Shown in pieces: positions 55,665 to 64,000 of a stretch of DNA of 64,000 nucleotides (positions within the stretch are counted from its first letter, which is position 1; each line of letters begins with the position of its first letter). The position numbers and the translations under genes are program-made. This stretch comes from Nocardiopsis sp. CNR-923 (GTDB lineage: Bacteria > Actinomycetota > Actinomycetes > Streptosporangiales > Streptosporangiaceae), in contig NZ_MKKC01000131.1 of the NCBI RefSeq assembly GCF_001942255.1, positions 62,001 through 126,000 of the forward strand. The letters are read 5' to 3'. Below the pieces are notes generated by a model. That model had not been told where the DNA came from. It saw nothing but the letters and a program-made list of their open reading frames with translations, and did no database searches.

Positions 55665-56057
55665 CTACTGCTCGGGCGTGCGCTCGGCGCCGCGCGCGCT
55701 CTCGGGAAGGCCGATCTCGGGGCAGTCCTTCCACAGGCGTTCGAGGCCGTAGTACCCGCGCTCCTCCTCGTGCTGGATGTGCACGACGATGTCCGCGTAG
55801 TCCAGCAGCACCCAGCGGCCGTCCCGCTCGCCCTCGCGGCGGACCGGCTTGGCTCCGGCCTTGAGACGGAGCTGGTCCTCGACCTCGTCGACGATCGCGC
55901 GGACCTGGCGGTCGTTGGGCGCCGAGCACAGCACGAAGGCGTCCGTGATGACGAGCTGGTCGCTGACGTCGTAGGCGATGATCTCCTGTGCGAGCTTGTC
56001 GGAGGCGGCCTCGGCCGCGACCCGGACCAACTCCAGTGCCCTGTCGGTGGCTGTCAC
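55665..56057 (-). CDS. rsfS: Ribosome silencing factor RsfS
   Basis: About 130 residues. Binds the large subunit protein L14 and prevents subunit joining in starvation. Conserved DYVSDQ-like sequence (IIAYDVSDQLVITDAFVLCSA), and DGRWVLLDYADIVVHIQHEEERGYYGLERLW. GTG start; 18 nt after nadD. Confidence 0.94.
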   Translation of the reverse strand: MTATDRALELVRVAAEAASDKLAQEIIAYDVSDQLVITDAFVLCSAPNDRQVRAIVDEVEDQLRLKAGAKPVRREGERDGRWVLLDYADIVVHIQHEEERGYYGLERLWKDCPEIGLPESARGAERTPEQ

Positions 56058-56074
56058 GTTGTGGTTGCTGCCTT

Positions 56075-56707
56075 TCAGCTCTCCCGGTAGAGCCCGGTCT
56101 TGTTGATGTAGCGGACGATGCCGTCGGGGACCAGGTACCAGATGGGTTCGCCCTTGCGGACCCGTTCCCGGCACTCGGTCGAGGAAATGGCCAGCGCGGG
56201 AACCTCCACCAGCGAGACCTTGCCCTCGGGCAGCCCGGTGTCACTGAGGTGGTGCCCGGGTCGGTTACAGCCTACGAAATGCGCGAGGTCGAAGAGTTCG
56301 TCGACGTTGTGCCAGCTCAGAATGGCGCCGAGCGCGTCGGCTCCGGTGATGAAGTACAGCTCCACGTCGGGACCGTAGGAGGCGCGCATCTCACGCAGGG
56401 TGTCCAGCGTGTACGTGGGTCCGGAGCGGTCGATCTCGATGCGGTCGACCCGGAACTGCGGGTTCTCGGCGGTGGCGATCACCGTCATGAGGTACCGGTC
56501 CTCGGACGGGGTGACGGTGTCGGGGTCCTTCTGCCAGGGCTGACCGGTGGGGACGAACACGACCTCGTCGAGGTCGAAGAGGTGCGCCACCTCACTGGCT
56601 GCGACGAGGTGCCCGTGGTGGATGGGGTCGAAGGTGCCACCCATGATGCCCACCTTGGTGGGGGGGGATCCGGCCCGCTTGGGCGCGCCGGTCGTCTCGT
56701 TCGCCAC
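56075..56707 (-). CDS. nadD: Nicotinate-nucleotide adenylyltransferase
   Basis: NAD synthesis: nicotinate mononucleotide plus ATP to deamido-NAD. About 210 residues. Nucleotide-binding GIMGGTFDPIHHGHLVAA and the C-terminal ISSTECRERVRKGEPIWYLVP (SSTxxR motif). GTG start at 56707. Confidence 0.95.
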   Translation of the reverse strand: MANETTGAPKRAGSPPTKVGIMGGTFDPIHHGHLVAASEVAHLFDLDEVVFVPTGQPWQKDPDTVTPSEDRYLMTVIATAENPQFRVDRIEIDRSGPTYTLDTLREMRASYGPDVELYFITGADALGAILSWHNVDELFDLAHFVGCNRPGHHLSDTGLPEGKVSLVEVPALAISSTECRERVRKGEPIWYLVPDGIVRYINKTGLYRES

Positions 56708-56930
56708 TGTGCGCTCCGTTTCGCCGTGGTCGTTGCCGGGATCGGCCCACCGAGAGTAGCCGACGGGATGTACCGCCAACGGCCCTCGATCCCGATATGT
56801 CCTTCGCACTGGGTCAACGAGCGGCGGCGCGGCAACCTTCCCGACCGTTCCCGAAGGATCCGCGAATCGCGTCATATCTCGATCACCCCCAACCGTGGCC
56901 AAGCACCGATCCGGCGCATAGCATTCCGGT

Positions 56931-57977
56931 ATGGCGAACTCTCCAGACCGCGTACGCGTCCGGCTCTCCGAGATCTCACCTCGTGCCTACGAGCATCCCG
57001 CCGACCGGGGCGCCCTGGTCGCGCTGCGTTCGCTGCGCGGGTTCGACGAGGTGTTCAAGCGCATGTCCGGGCTCTTCAACGAGCGGGCGCTGCGACTGAT
57101 GTTCCTGTCCAGCGCGGTGCGTGTCGGACCGACCCAGTTCCCCCACGTGTACGACTACGTGCGCGACGCCGCCTACGTCCTCGACCTGGACGAGGTCCCC
57201 GAGCTCTACATCCAGATGAACCCCAAGCCCAACGCCATGGCGATCGGCAGCCAGAAGCCGTTCATCGTCATGACCACGGGCCTGTTCGACCTGCTCGACG
57301 CCGAGGAGCAGCGGTTCGTCATCGGGCACGAGGTCGGCCACATCCTCAGCGGCCACGCCGTGTACCGGACCATGCTGCTGGCCCTCATCCAGCTCGCCGC
57401 CCGGGTGGCGTGGATTCCGCTGGGCTACATCGGCATCCGCGCCATCGTGGCCGCCCTGGAGGAGTGGTACCGCAAATCCGAGCTCTCCTGCGACCGCGCG
57501 GGCGTCCTCGCCTGCCAGGACCCCGAGGCGGTCAAGCGCGCCCTGATGAAGATGGCGGGCGGCTCCGCCCTCGCCGAGATGAACCCCGACTCCTTCCTGG
57601 AGCAGGCCCGCGAGTACGAGCGGGGCGGAGACGCGCGCGACAGCCTCCTCAAGCTGCTCAGCCTCAGCGGCCAGACCCACCCGTTCGCGGTGGTGCGCCT
57701 GGCCGAGCTGCACCGGTGGGTGGAGAGCGGCTCCTACCAGCGCATCCTGGGCGGCGACTACCCGCGCCGCGCCTCCGACCGCGACGCGAGCGTCGGCCAG
57801 GAGGCCCGCAACGCCGCCAACCACTACAAGGAGGCGTGGGAGCGTTCGGAGGACCCGCTGCTGGGCACCCTGCGCGACGTCGCCGGGAGCGCGGCCAGCG
57901 CGGGCGGGAAGCTCTTCGACTCCGTCGCCGACCGCTGGCGCAACGGCTCCTCGCGGGACTCGTCCAGCCCGTCCTGA
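56931..57977 (+). CDS. M48 family metallopeptidase
   Basis: Zinc protease of about 348 residues. HEVGH (FVIGHEVGHILSGHAVY) with a third ligand Glu/Asp in ELSCDRAGVLA. Two hydrophobic helices near TMLLALIQLAARVAWIPLGYIGIRAIVAAL make it membrane-associated (HtpX-like, but shorter N-terminus). Possibly membrane protein quality control. The last ~60 residues are a helical tail. Confidence 0.88.
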   Translation: MANSPDRVRVRLSEISPRAYEHPADRGALVALRSLRGFDEVFKRMSGLFNERALRLMFLSSAVRVGPTQFPHVYDYVRDAAYVLDLDEVPELYIQMNPKPNAMAIGSQKPFIVMTTGLFDLLDAEEQRFVIGHEVGHILSGHAVYRTMLLALIQLAARVAWIPLGYIGIRAIVAALEEWYRKSELSCDRAGVLACQDPEAVKRALMKMAGGSALAEMNPDSFLEQAREYERGGDARDSLLKLLSLSGQTHPFAVVRLAELHRWVESGSYQRILGGDYPRRASDRDASVGQEARNAANHYKEAWERSEDPLLGTLRDVAGSAASAGGKLFDSVADRWRNGSSRDSSSPS

Positions 57978-57987
57978 CCGTGGTGGG

Positions 57988-58716
57988 TCAGACCTTTGCC
58001 AGGTGGGCCCGGACGACGTTCCAGACGGGGTGCCCGGGGTCGATGACCGCGAAGTGGTCGGCCCCGGCCTCCTCCCGGTAGTCCACCGCGTCCCCGGCCG
58101 CGCGGGCCGCCGCCACGTAGTCGCGGCTGTGCTCGACCGGCACGCGGTCGTCGGCGTCGCCGTGCACGACCAGCTGCGGCACGCCGTGCGGCACCCGGTG
58201 CAGGGGCGAGGCGGCCGCGTACCGCGGAGGATCCGCGTCGGGTCCCAGGAAGACGTCGGTCGCGCCCTCGCCGAGCCCAGCTTCGGCGCAGCGCCGCAGG
58301 TCGGTGATGGGTGCGAGCGCCACGACGGAGGTGACGAGCGTGTCCGCGGCGGTGAGCAGGGCCAGGTGCCCGCCCGCCGAATGGCCGATCGACACCACAC
58401 GGGAGGCGTCGAGCGCGCCGTCCGCGCGGCGCACGGTCTCCGCGAGCAGGCCGAGGGCCTGGACGACGTCATCGCGGGTGTGCGGCCACCCGCCGCCGTC
58501 GGCGCCGGTGCGGCGGTACTCGACGTTCCACACGTCCCACCCGGCCGCGCTCAGGTCCGCGGCCAGCGGTTCCATGAGCTGGGCGTCGTGTCGGTCGCGC
58601 CACCAACCGCCGTGCAGCAGCACCGCGACGGGCGCGGTCCGGTCGGCGCCGCCGACGGGCGTCCACCGGCGGACCGTCTGGCTGGGGTGGTCCCCGTAGG
58701 TCATGGTCGTCGGCAC
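57988..58716 (-). CDS. Alpha/beta hydrolase (kynurenine formamidase-like)
   Basis: About 242 residues. VLLHGGWWRDRHDAQLMEPLA carries the HGGxW oxyanion motif that is typical of kynurenine formamidase-like hydrolases, the nucleophile is in SIGHSAGGHLALL, Asp in HGDADDRVP, His in GADHFAVIDPG. GAGGAGGACAGG precedes the GTG at 58716. It lies downstream of the aryl-CoA cluster on the same strand; if it acts on N-formylkynurenine it would help feed anthranilate, but this is an inference. Confidence 0.82.
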   Translation of the reverse strand: MPTTMTYGDHPSQTVRRWTPVGGADRTAPVAVLLHGGWWRDRHDAQLMEPLAADLSAAGWDVWNVEYRRTGADGGGWPHTRDDVVQALGLLAETVRRADGALDASRVVSIGHSAGGHLALLTAADTLVTSVVALAPITDLRRCAEAGLGEGATDVFLGPDADPPRYAAASPLHRVPHGVPQLVVHGDADDRVPVEHSRDYVAAARAAGDAVDYREEAGADHFAVIDPGHPVWNVVRAHLAKV

Positions 58717-58736
58717 GGTCCTGTCCTCCTCGGGTC

Positions 58737-61100
58737 TCACGGGCCGGGCCGCCAGCGCCGGTGGCGGGTGGCGTCGGCTTCCGGGGAACGTAGCAGGTCG
58801 AGTCTGGGCCGGGGCCCGTCGGTGCGGCCGGTGGGCGGCTTCCGGCTGCCCGCACGGAAGGGGGCGGGCCAGACGGCGCCGGGCCCCTCGTAGCCCTGAT
58901 CGGCCGCCGCGTGCAGGGTCCAGTGCGGGTCGTACAGGTGGGGGCGGCCGAGCGCGCACAGGTCGGCGCGCCCGGCCAGGATCGTGGAATTGACGTCGTC
59001 GTGGGAGGAGATCGCCCCGACCGCGATGACGGGGATTCCGGTCTCCCGGCGGATCCGCTCGGCGAAGGGCACCTGGTAGCTGCGGCCGTGGGCGGGCCGT
59101 TCGTCGGGGGTGACCTGGCCGGTGGAGACGTCGACGGCGTCGGCCCCGGCGTCGGAGAGGGCACGCGCCACCTCCACGGCCTCGGCCGCGGTGGTGCCGC
59201 CCTCGACCCAGTCGGTGGCGGAGATGCGCACGGTGAGCGGTTTGCGGTCGGGCCACGCGGCGCGCACGGCGGTGAGCACCTCCAGGGGATAGCGCAGCCG
59301 GTCGGCCAGCGCGCCTCCGTAGGCGTCGGTGCGGCGGTTGGTGACCGGGGACAGGAAGCTGGACAGCAGGTACCCGTGGGCGCAGTGCAGTTCCAGCAGG
59401 TCGAAACCGGCCCGGTCGGCGGCGCGCGCGGCGGCGACGAAATCGTCGCGGATCGCGGCCATGGCGGCGGCGTCGAGTTCGCGCGGCACCTGGTTGACGC
59501 CCTCGCGGTAGGGGAGGGGTGAGGGCGCGACGACCGGCCAGTTGCCGTCCGGCAAGGGCTCGTCGATGCCCTCCCACATGCGGCGGGTGGAGCCCTTGCG
59601 TCCGGAGTGGCCGAGTTGGACGCCGATCCGCGCCCCCGTGTGGGCGTGCACGAAGTCGGTGACGCGCCGCCACGCGGTCTCGTGCTCGGGTCGGTACAGG
59701 CCGGAGCAGCCGGGCGTGATGCGGCCCTCGGCGGACACACACACCATCTCGGTCATGACCAGTCCCGCGCCGCCCAGGGCCCGGCCGCCGAGGTGGACCA
59801 GGTGGAAGTCCTGGGGGGTGCCGTCCACGGCCGAGTACATGTCCATGGCCGAGACCACCACGCGGTTGGCCAGTTCCAGCCCGCCCAGACGGAAGGGGTG
59901 GAACATGGGGGGCCGGGGCCGGGCGGGGTCGGCGCCGACGCGGCCGGCGAACCAGCGGTCGACCCCGGCGACGAACTCGGGGTCGCGCAGGCGCAGGTTG
60001 TCGTAGGTGACCCTGCGGCTCCGGGTGAGCAGGTCGAACGCGAACTGCACCGGCTCCTGGCCGACGTGGCGGCCGATCCCCTCGAACCACTCCATGCTGG
60101 CCTGGGCGGCGCGCTGGGTACTGGCCACGACGGGGCGGCGTTCGGCCTCATAGGCGGCCAGGGCGCGGGGCAGAGTCGGGTTCTCGCGCAGGCACGCGGC
60201 CAGGGCTAGGGCGTCCTCCATCGCGAGCTTGGTGCCCGAGCCGATGGAGAAGTGGGCGGTGTGCGCGGCGTCGCCGAGCAGCACGACGTTGCCGTGGCGC
60301 CAGGAGCGGTTGCGCACGGTGGTGAACCGCTGCCAGCGTGAGTTGTTGGGGATCAGGCGGTGGCCGTCGAGCACGTCGGCGAAGAGCGACGCGCACCGGG
60401 CGATGCTCCCGGTGTCGCTGTGGCCGGGTCGGGGGTCGCACGCCTCGGCCAGGTCGGCGAACCCGGCCGCCCGCCACACGTCCTCGTGCGTCTCCACCAG
60501 GAACGTGCTGGCTTCGTCGGAGTACGGGTAGCAGTGCAGCTGCATCACGCCGTGCGGCGTCTCCAGCACGTGGAACCGGAACGCGTCGAACACCCGGTCC
60601 GTCCCCAGCCACATGAACCGGTTTCGTCCGTGGTCGAGTGTGGTGCCGAAGGCGTCGGCGTACGCGTCTCGGGTCCGACTGTGGACGCCGTCCGCCGCCA
60701 CCACCAGGTCGTGGGCGGCGGCCAGGTCGGCGGTGGGCGGAGCGGGCGTACCGGTGAGCACGCGCACGCCGAGGTCGGCGCAGCGCGCGCGCAGGATGCG
60801 CAGGAGGGCCCGGCGGCCGATCGCGGCGAAGCCGTGGCCGCCGGAGGTGACGACGGCGCCCCGGTGGTGGACGTCGATGTCGTCCCAGTGGGCGGATTCG
60901 GCGGTCAGCGCTGCGTACACGGCCGGGTCGGCGTGCGCGATCCCGCCGAGCGTCTCGTCGGAGAACACCACCCCGAACCCGTAGGTGGCCTCGGCGGGAT
61001 CGCGTTCGTACACGGTGATGTCGTGGCCGGCGTCGAGCTGTTTGGCCAGGGCCGCGAAGTACAGTCCGCCGGGGCCCGCCCCGACACACGCGACGCGCAT
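58737..61100 (-). CDS. Bifunctional aryl-CoA monooxygenase/reductase (salicylyl- or 2-aminobenzoyl-CoA)
   Basis: About 787 residues in two parts. Residues 1-~385 are an FAD monooxygenase (VACVGAGPGGLYFAALAKQL, GDAAHTAHFSIGSGTKLAMEDAL). From ~400 on it is an old-yellow-enzyme-like flavin reductase (MFHPFRLGGLELANRVVVSAMDMYSA, LLELHCAHGYLLSSFLSPVTNRRTDAYGG). This fusion is known as 2-aminobenzoyl-CoA monooxygenase/reductase and salicylyl-CoA 5-hydroxylase. With the benzoate/2-aminobenzoate-type CoA ligase and the acyl-CoA dehydrogenase next to it, the context favours an aryl-CoA pathway, most likely anthranilate. ATG at 61100. Confidence 0.9.
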   Translation of the reverse strand: MRVACVGAGPGGLYFAALAKQLDAGHDITVYERDPAEATYGFGVVFSDETLGGIAHADPAVYAALTAESAHWDDIDVHHRGAVVTSGGHGFAAIGRRALLRILRARCADLGVRVLTGTPAPPTADLAAAHDLVVAADGVHSRTRDAYADAFGTTLDHGRNRFMWLGTDRVFDAFRFHVLETPHGVMQLHCYPYSDEASTFLVETHEDVWRAAGFADLAEACDPRPGHSDTGSIARCASLFADVLDGHRLIPNNSRWQRFTTVRNRSWRHGNVVLLGDAAHTAHFSIGSGTKLAMEDALALAACLRENPTLPRALAAYEAERRPVVASTQRAAQASMEWFEGIGRHVGQEPVQFAFDLLTRSRRVTYDNLRLRDPEFVAGVDRWFAGRVGADPARPRPPMFHPFRLGGLELANRVVVSAMDMYSAVDGTPQDFHLVHLGGRALGGAGLVMTEMVCVSAEGRITPGCSGLYRPEHETAWRRVTDFVHAHTGARIGVQLGHSGRKGSTRRMWEGIDEPLPDGNWPVVAPSPLPYREGVNQVPRELDAAAMAAIRDDFVAAARAADRAGFDLLELHCAHGYLLSSFLSPVTNRRTDAYGGALADRLRYPLEVLTAVRAAWPDRKPLTVRISATDWVEGGTTAAEAVEVARALSDAGADAVDVSTGQVTPDERPAHGRSYQVPFAERIRRETGIPVIAVGAISSHDDVNSTILAGRADLCALGRPHLYDPHWTLHAAADQGYEGPGAVWPAPFRAGSRKPPTGRTDGPRPRLDLLRSPEADATRHRRWRPGP

Positions 61101-61134
61101 GCGGTCCGCCTTCCTGTCGGTGTGGTGCCGCCGG

Positions 61135-62759
61135 TCAGCGCTCGTCGCGCAGCCGGAACCGCTGGAGCTTGCCGGTCGCGGTGCGGGGCAGTTCCGCGCG
61201 GAACTCGATGGAACGCGGGGTCTTGTACGGGGAGATGCGCGAGCGCACGTGCTCGCGGAGCCGCTCGGCGCGGTCGTCGTCGGGGGCGAGGCCGTCGCGC
61301 AAGACGACGTAGGCGCGCACGATCTGGCCGCGGTCGGGGTCGGGCACTCCCACGACCGCGGTCTCCTCCACGTCCGGTGAGGTGAGCAGGGCTTCCTCGA
61401 CCTCGGCCGGGGCGACGTTGTACCCGGCGGTGACGATCATGTCGTCGCTGCGGGATCGGTACCACAGGTATCCGTCCGCGTCGCGCACGTAGGTGTCGCC
61501 GGTGAGGTTCCAGCCGTCGCGGACGTAGTCGCGCTGGCGGTCGTCGTCGAGGTAGCGGCAGCCTACCGGGCCGCGGACGGCCAGGTGTCCGGGCTGGCCG
61601 TCGGGAACGGGGCGGCCGTCGTCGCCCAGGACGGCCGCGGTGAACCCGGGGACGGGTCGGCCGGTGGAGCCGGGGCGCGTGTGCTCGTCGGTGGAGGAGA
61701 TGAAGATGTGCAGCATCTCGGTGGCGCCGATCCCGTCGAGCATGCGCAGGCCGGTCGCCTCGTGCCAGGCGTGCCAGGTGGCGGCGGGCAGGTGCTCGCC
61801 CGCTGATACGCACCGCCGCAGCCGCGACAGGTCGTGCCCGTCCAGGCGTGCGAGCATGGCCCGGTAGGCCGTGGGCGCGGTGAACAGGACCGTCACACCG
61901 TGCCCGGCGACGGCGTCGAGCAGGGACTCGGGGCGCGGCCGTTCCAGTAGGACCGAGGAGGCGCCCGCCCGCAGGGGGAAGACCAGCAGCCCGCCGAGTC
62001 CGAAGGTGAAACCCAACGGCGGGCTCCCGCAGAACACGTCGTCGGGGGTGGGCCGGAGCACGTGCGCGGAGTAGGTGTCGGCGACGGCGAGCACGTCTCG
62101 GTGGAAGTGGACGCAGCCCTTGGGCGTGCCGGTGGTACCGGAGGTGTAGGCGATCATGCAGGCGTCGTCGGCGGCCACGCGCACGGGTGCGAGATCGGTC
62201 GGCGCGGCGGCGGCTCGGACGGTGAGGTCCCCGGGGTCCGGTCCCCCGTAGGGGACCACGCGCGGGGGGACGTCCATCCCGGCGGCGGCGGTGGCCAGGT
62301 CGTCGAGGAAGCGGGCGTCGCACAGGGCGTGGGTGACGCGGGCGGCGCGCATGACCGTGGCGAGCTCGTCCGCGCGCAGGACCGGCAGGACGGTGACGGC
62401 CACTCCCCCGGCCCACAGGACGCCCAGCCAGCAGGCGGCCAGCCACGGTGAGTTGGGGCCGCGCAGCAGGACGCGCTGGCCCGGGACCAGGCCGGTTTCC
62501 TCGACCAGGACGCTCGCCACCTGGTTGGCCCGGTCGCGCAGGGCTCCGTAGGTGAGGGTCTCGTGTTCGCCGAGGAGGCAGGTCCGGTCGCGCCGTGCTC
62601 CGCGATGGCGCCGTCCAGGAGTTCCTCGGCGCAGTTGAGCCGGTCGGGGTAGCGCGGCCCGAGCGGGTCGGGGACGAGTTCGGGCCACTGGTCGGGTGGC
62701 GGCAGGTGGTCGCGGGTGAAGGTGTCGACGTGGCCGGTGGGTGAGAGGGTCGGCGGCAT
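61135..62759 (-). pseudogene. Benzoate/2-aminobenzoate-CoA ligase family protein, frameshifted
   Basis: Aryl-CoA ligase, about 540 residues. Starts at ATG 62759 (GGAGG upstream). Reads to LLDGAIAEHGA, then one G seems missing at about 62590 and the frame continues DRTCLLGEHETLTYGALRDRANQ. Motifs: MIAYTSGTTGTPKGCVHFH, GATEMLHIFISSTDEHTRPGS, GWNLTGDTYVRDADGYLWYRSR, catalytic Lys in RTATGKLQRFRL. GATEMLHIF and the PLGFTFGLGGLLVFPLRAG stretch are typical of the benzoate-CoA ligase subfamily. Upstream of the monooxygenase, in the same operon. Probably a sequencing indel. Confidence 0.88.
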
Positions 62760-62781
62760 GGCGGGCCTCCGCGGTCGGGAC

Positions 62782-63947
62782 CTACGAGGGGGACGGGGCT
62801 CCCGTGATCGGGGGCAGGTGGCGGGCGATGATCTGGCGCTGTACCTCCGAGGCGCCCTCGTAGACGCGGGGCGCGCGGACCTCTCGGTACAGGCGTTCCA
62901 TGGGGTGGCCGCGTCGCAGGGCGCGCGCACCGTGCAGCTGCACCGCGGCGTCCACCACGTACTGGGCGGTCTCGGTGGCCAGCAGTTTGGCCATGGCGGC
63001 CTTGAGGGTGACCGCGTCGCCGCCGGTGTCGTACTCCTCGGCCGCCGCGTAGACGAGGAGACGGGCCGCCTCCGTCCGGGTGGCCATCTCGGCCAGGGTG
63101 TGGGCGACGGTCTGGAGGCGGTCGAGCGGTGCGCCGAAGGCGTGGCGGGCGCGGGTGTGCTCCCTGGCCGCGGCCAGGGCGGCGTCGGCCATCCCGACCG
63201 CGAACGCGCCGACGCTGGGACGGAACAGGTCCAGGGTGCGCATGGCCACGGCGAACCCCGCGTCGGGACGGCCGATCACGTCGTCCGGTCCGACGGGGAC
63301 GCCGTCGAAGACCAGGTGGCCCAGGGCGTGGTCGGCGAGCATCTCCAGTGGGGATCCGGTGAGGCCGTGGCGGTCGGCGGGGACGAGGAAGGCGGTGACG
63401 CCCCGGGACCGGGCGCGGGGGTGGTGCGGGCGAAGACGGTGTAGACGTCGGCGTCGGGGGCGTTGGAGATCCACGTCTTCTCCCCGTGCAGGCGCCATCC
63501 GCCGCCGCCTGGTTCGGCTCGCAGGGCGAGGGCCGCGGCGTCGGAGCCCGCGTCCGGCTCGGTGAGGGCGAAGGCCGCCACGGCCTCCCCCGAGGCGACG
63601 GCGGGGAGCCAGCGGCGGCGTTGGAGTTCGGTGCCGGACTGCAGGACGGGGTAGGCGCCCAGCCCCTGGAGGGCGAGGGCGGTCTCGGCGTGGGTGTCCG
63701 CGCGGGCCAGGTGTTCGCGGAGCAGGCACAGTCGGATGGCCGGGGCCTCCCGGAGGGGGCCGTCGCCGTGTGTTCCGGGAAAGAGCGCGGGGAGGAGGCC
63801 GAGACCGGCGAGGCGGCGCAGGAGGGGGCGGTCGACCCGACCCGGTCCGGCGGGCGGGACGACGGACGGCTCCGCGACCAGCGCGGCGGCGCACCCGCCC
63901 ACCCAACGGGCGAACTCCCGGTCGTCGTCGTTCAGTGCGAACCCCAT
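62782..63947 (-). pseudogene. Acyl-CoA dehydrogenase, frameshifted
   Basis: FAD enzyme of about 388 residues. Reads AFALTEPDAGSDAAAL and GEKTWISNAPDADVYTVFARTTP, then one base seems missing at about 63414, and continues GARSRGVTAFLVPADRHGLTGS, ending with the catalytic Glu region VYEGASEVQRQIIARHL. First gene of the aryl-CoA cluster on this strand as far as the window shows. Would act on a CoA ester downstream of dearomatisation, or on fatty acids. Probably a sequencing indel. Confidence 0.88.
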
Positions 63948-64000
63948 GGGCGACCTCGGCTCTCGTGGTGATCCGACCCACGCTCCGAATGTACAGGTTT

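Overview
The window is about 70% G+C. It has strongly G/C-biased third codon positions, many GTG starts, a HrdB/SigA-type sigma factor with a Lys/Ala-rich N-terminus, a DnaA-box and SOS-box architecture and gene orders (nadD-rsfS-histidine phosphatase, nrdR-nrdJ-lexA) typical of Actinomycetota. A two-gene set for 10-methyl branched fatty acids (tuberculostearic-type) and the overall gene content fit a Nocardiopsis-like filamentous actinomycete. The genus is an inference. The window looks chromosomal; no plasmid, prophage or CRISPR signature was seen.

Layout. 0.1-4.1 kb: principal sigma factor and a PAS-GAF-PP2C phosphatase. 4.7-11 kb: small and hypothetical genes, a tyrosine phosphatase, a sugar nucleotidyltransferase-like protein and a membrane-anchored double AAA+ ATPase. 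11.2-13.5 kb: RNase HII with an IS4-type element inserted directly upstream of it. 13.6-19.8 kb: DoxX-like gene, a pair of SPFH/band-7 proteins, small membrane proteins and a CBS protein. 20-26 kb: B12-dependent ribonucleotide reductase nrdJ carrying an intein, nrdR, and lexA, with NrdR boxes, a DnaA box and an SOS box in the divergent intergenic region. 26-31 kb: lipoprotein hydrolase, two exported proteins and leuS. 31.4-37 kb: acyl-CoA ligase and a sugar ABC importer lacking its own ATPase. 37-41 kb: the 10-methyl fatty acid pair and an Asp/Glu racemase. 41-48 kb: hypothetical genes, DinG-type helicase and a DUF418 membrane protein. 48-55 kb: three identical tRNA-Ala(GGC) genes with repeated terminator hairpins, gene remnants, a GroES-like protein, a TetR/ABC exporter pair, and an operon of a metallo-beta-lactamase-fold protein plus an ArsR-rhodanese fusion with a clean operator. 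55-58 kb: histidine phosphatase-rsfS-nadD and an M48 protease. 58-64 kb: an aryl-CoA degradation cluster, probably for anthranilate (2-aminobenzoate).

A warning for users: at least nine otherwise intact genes each carry one apparent one-base deletion, and nrdJ carries an apparent one-base insertion. The pattern (short G/C runs, unrelated functions, intact sequence on both sides) looks more like residual indel errors in the assembly than real pseudogenes. These genes are annotated here over their full span with the approximate shift position stated.

How the genes work together: nrdR/nrdJ/lexA couple deoxynucleotide supply to DNA damage control; the bfaA/bfaB-like pair reduces and methylates membrane lipids; the right-end cluster activates an aromatic acid to its CoA ester and dearomatises it; the three-gene ABC importer probably borrows a shared ATPase encoded elsewhere.
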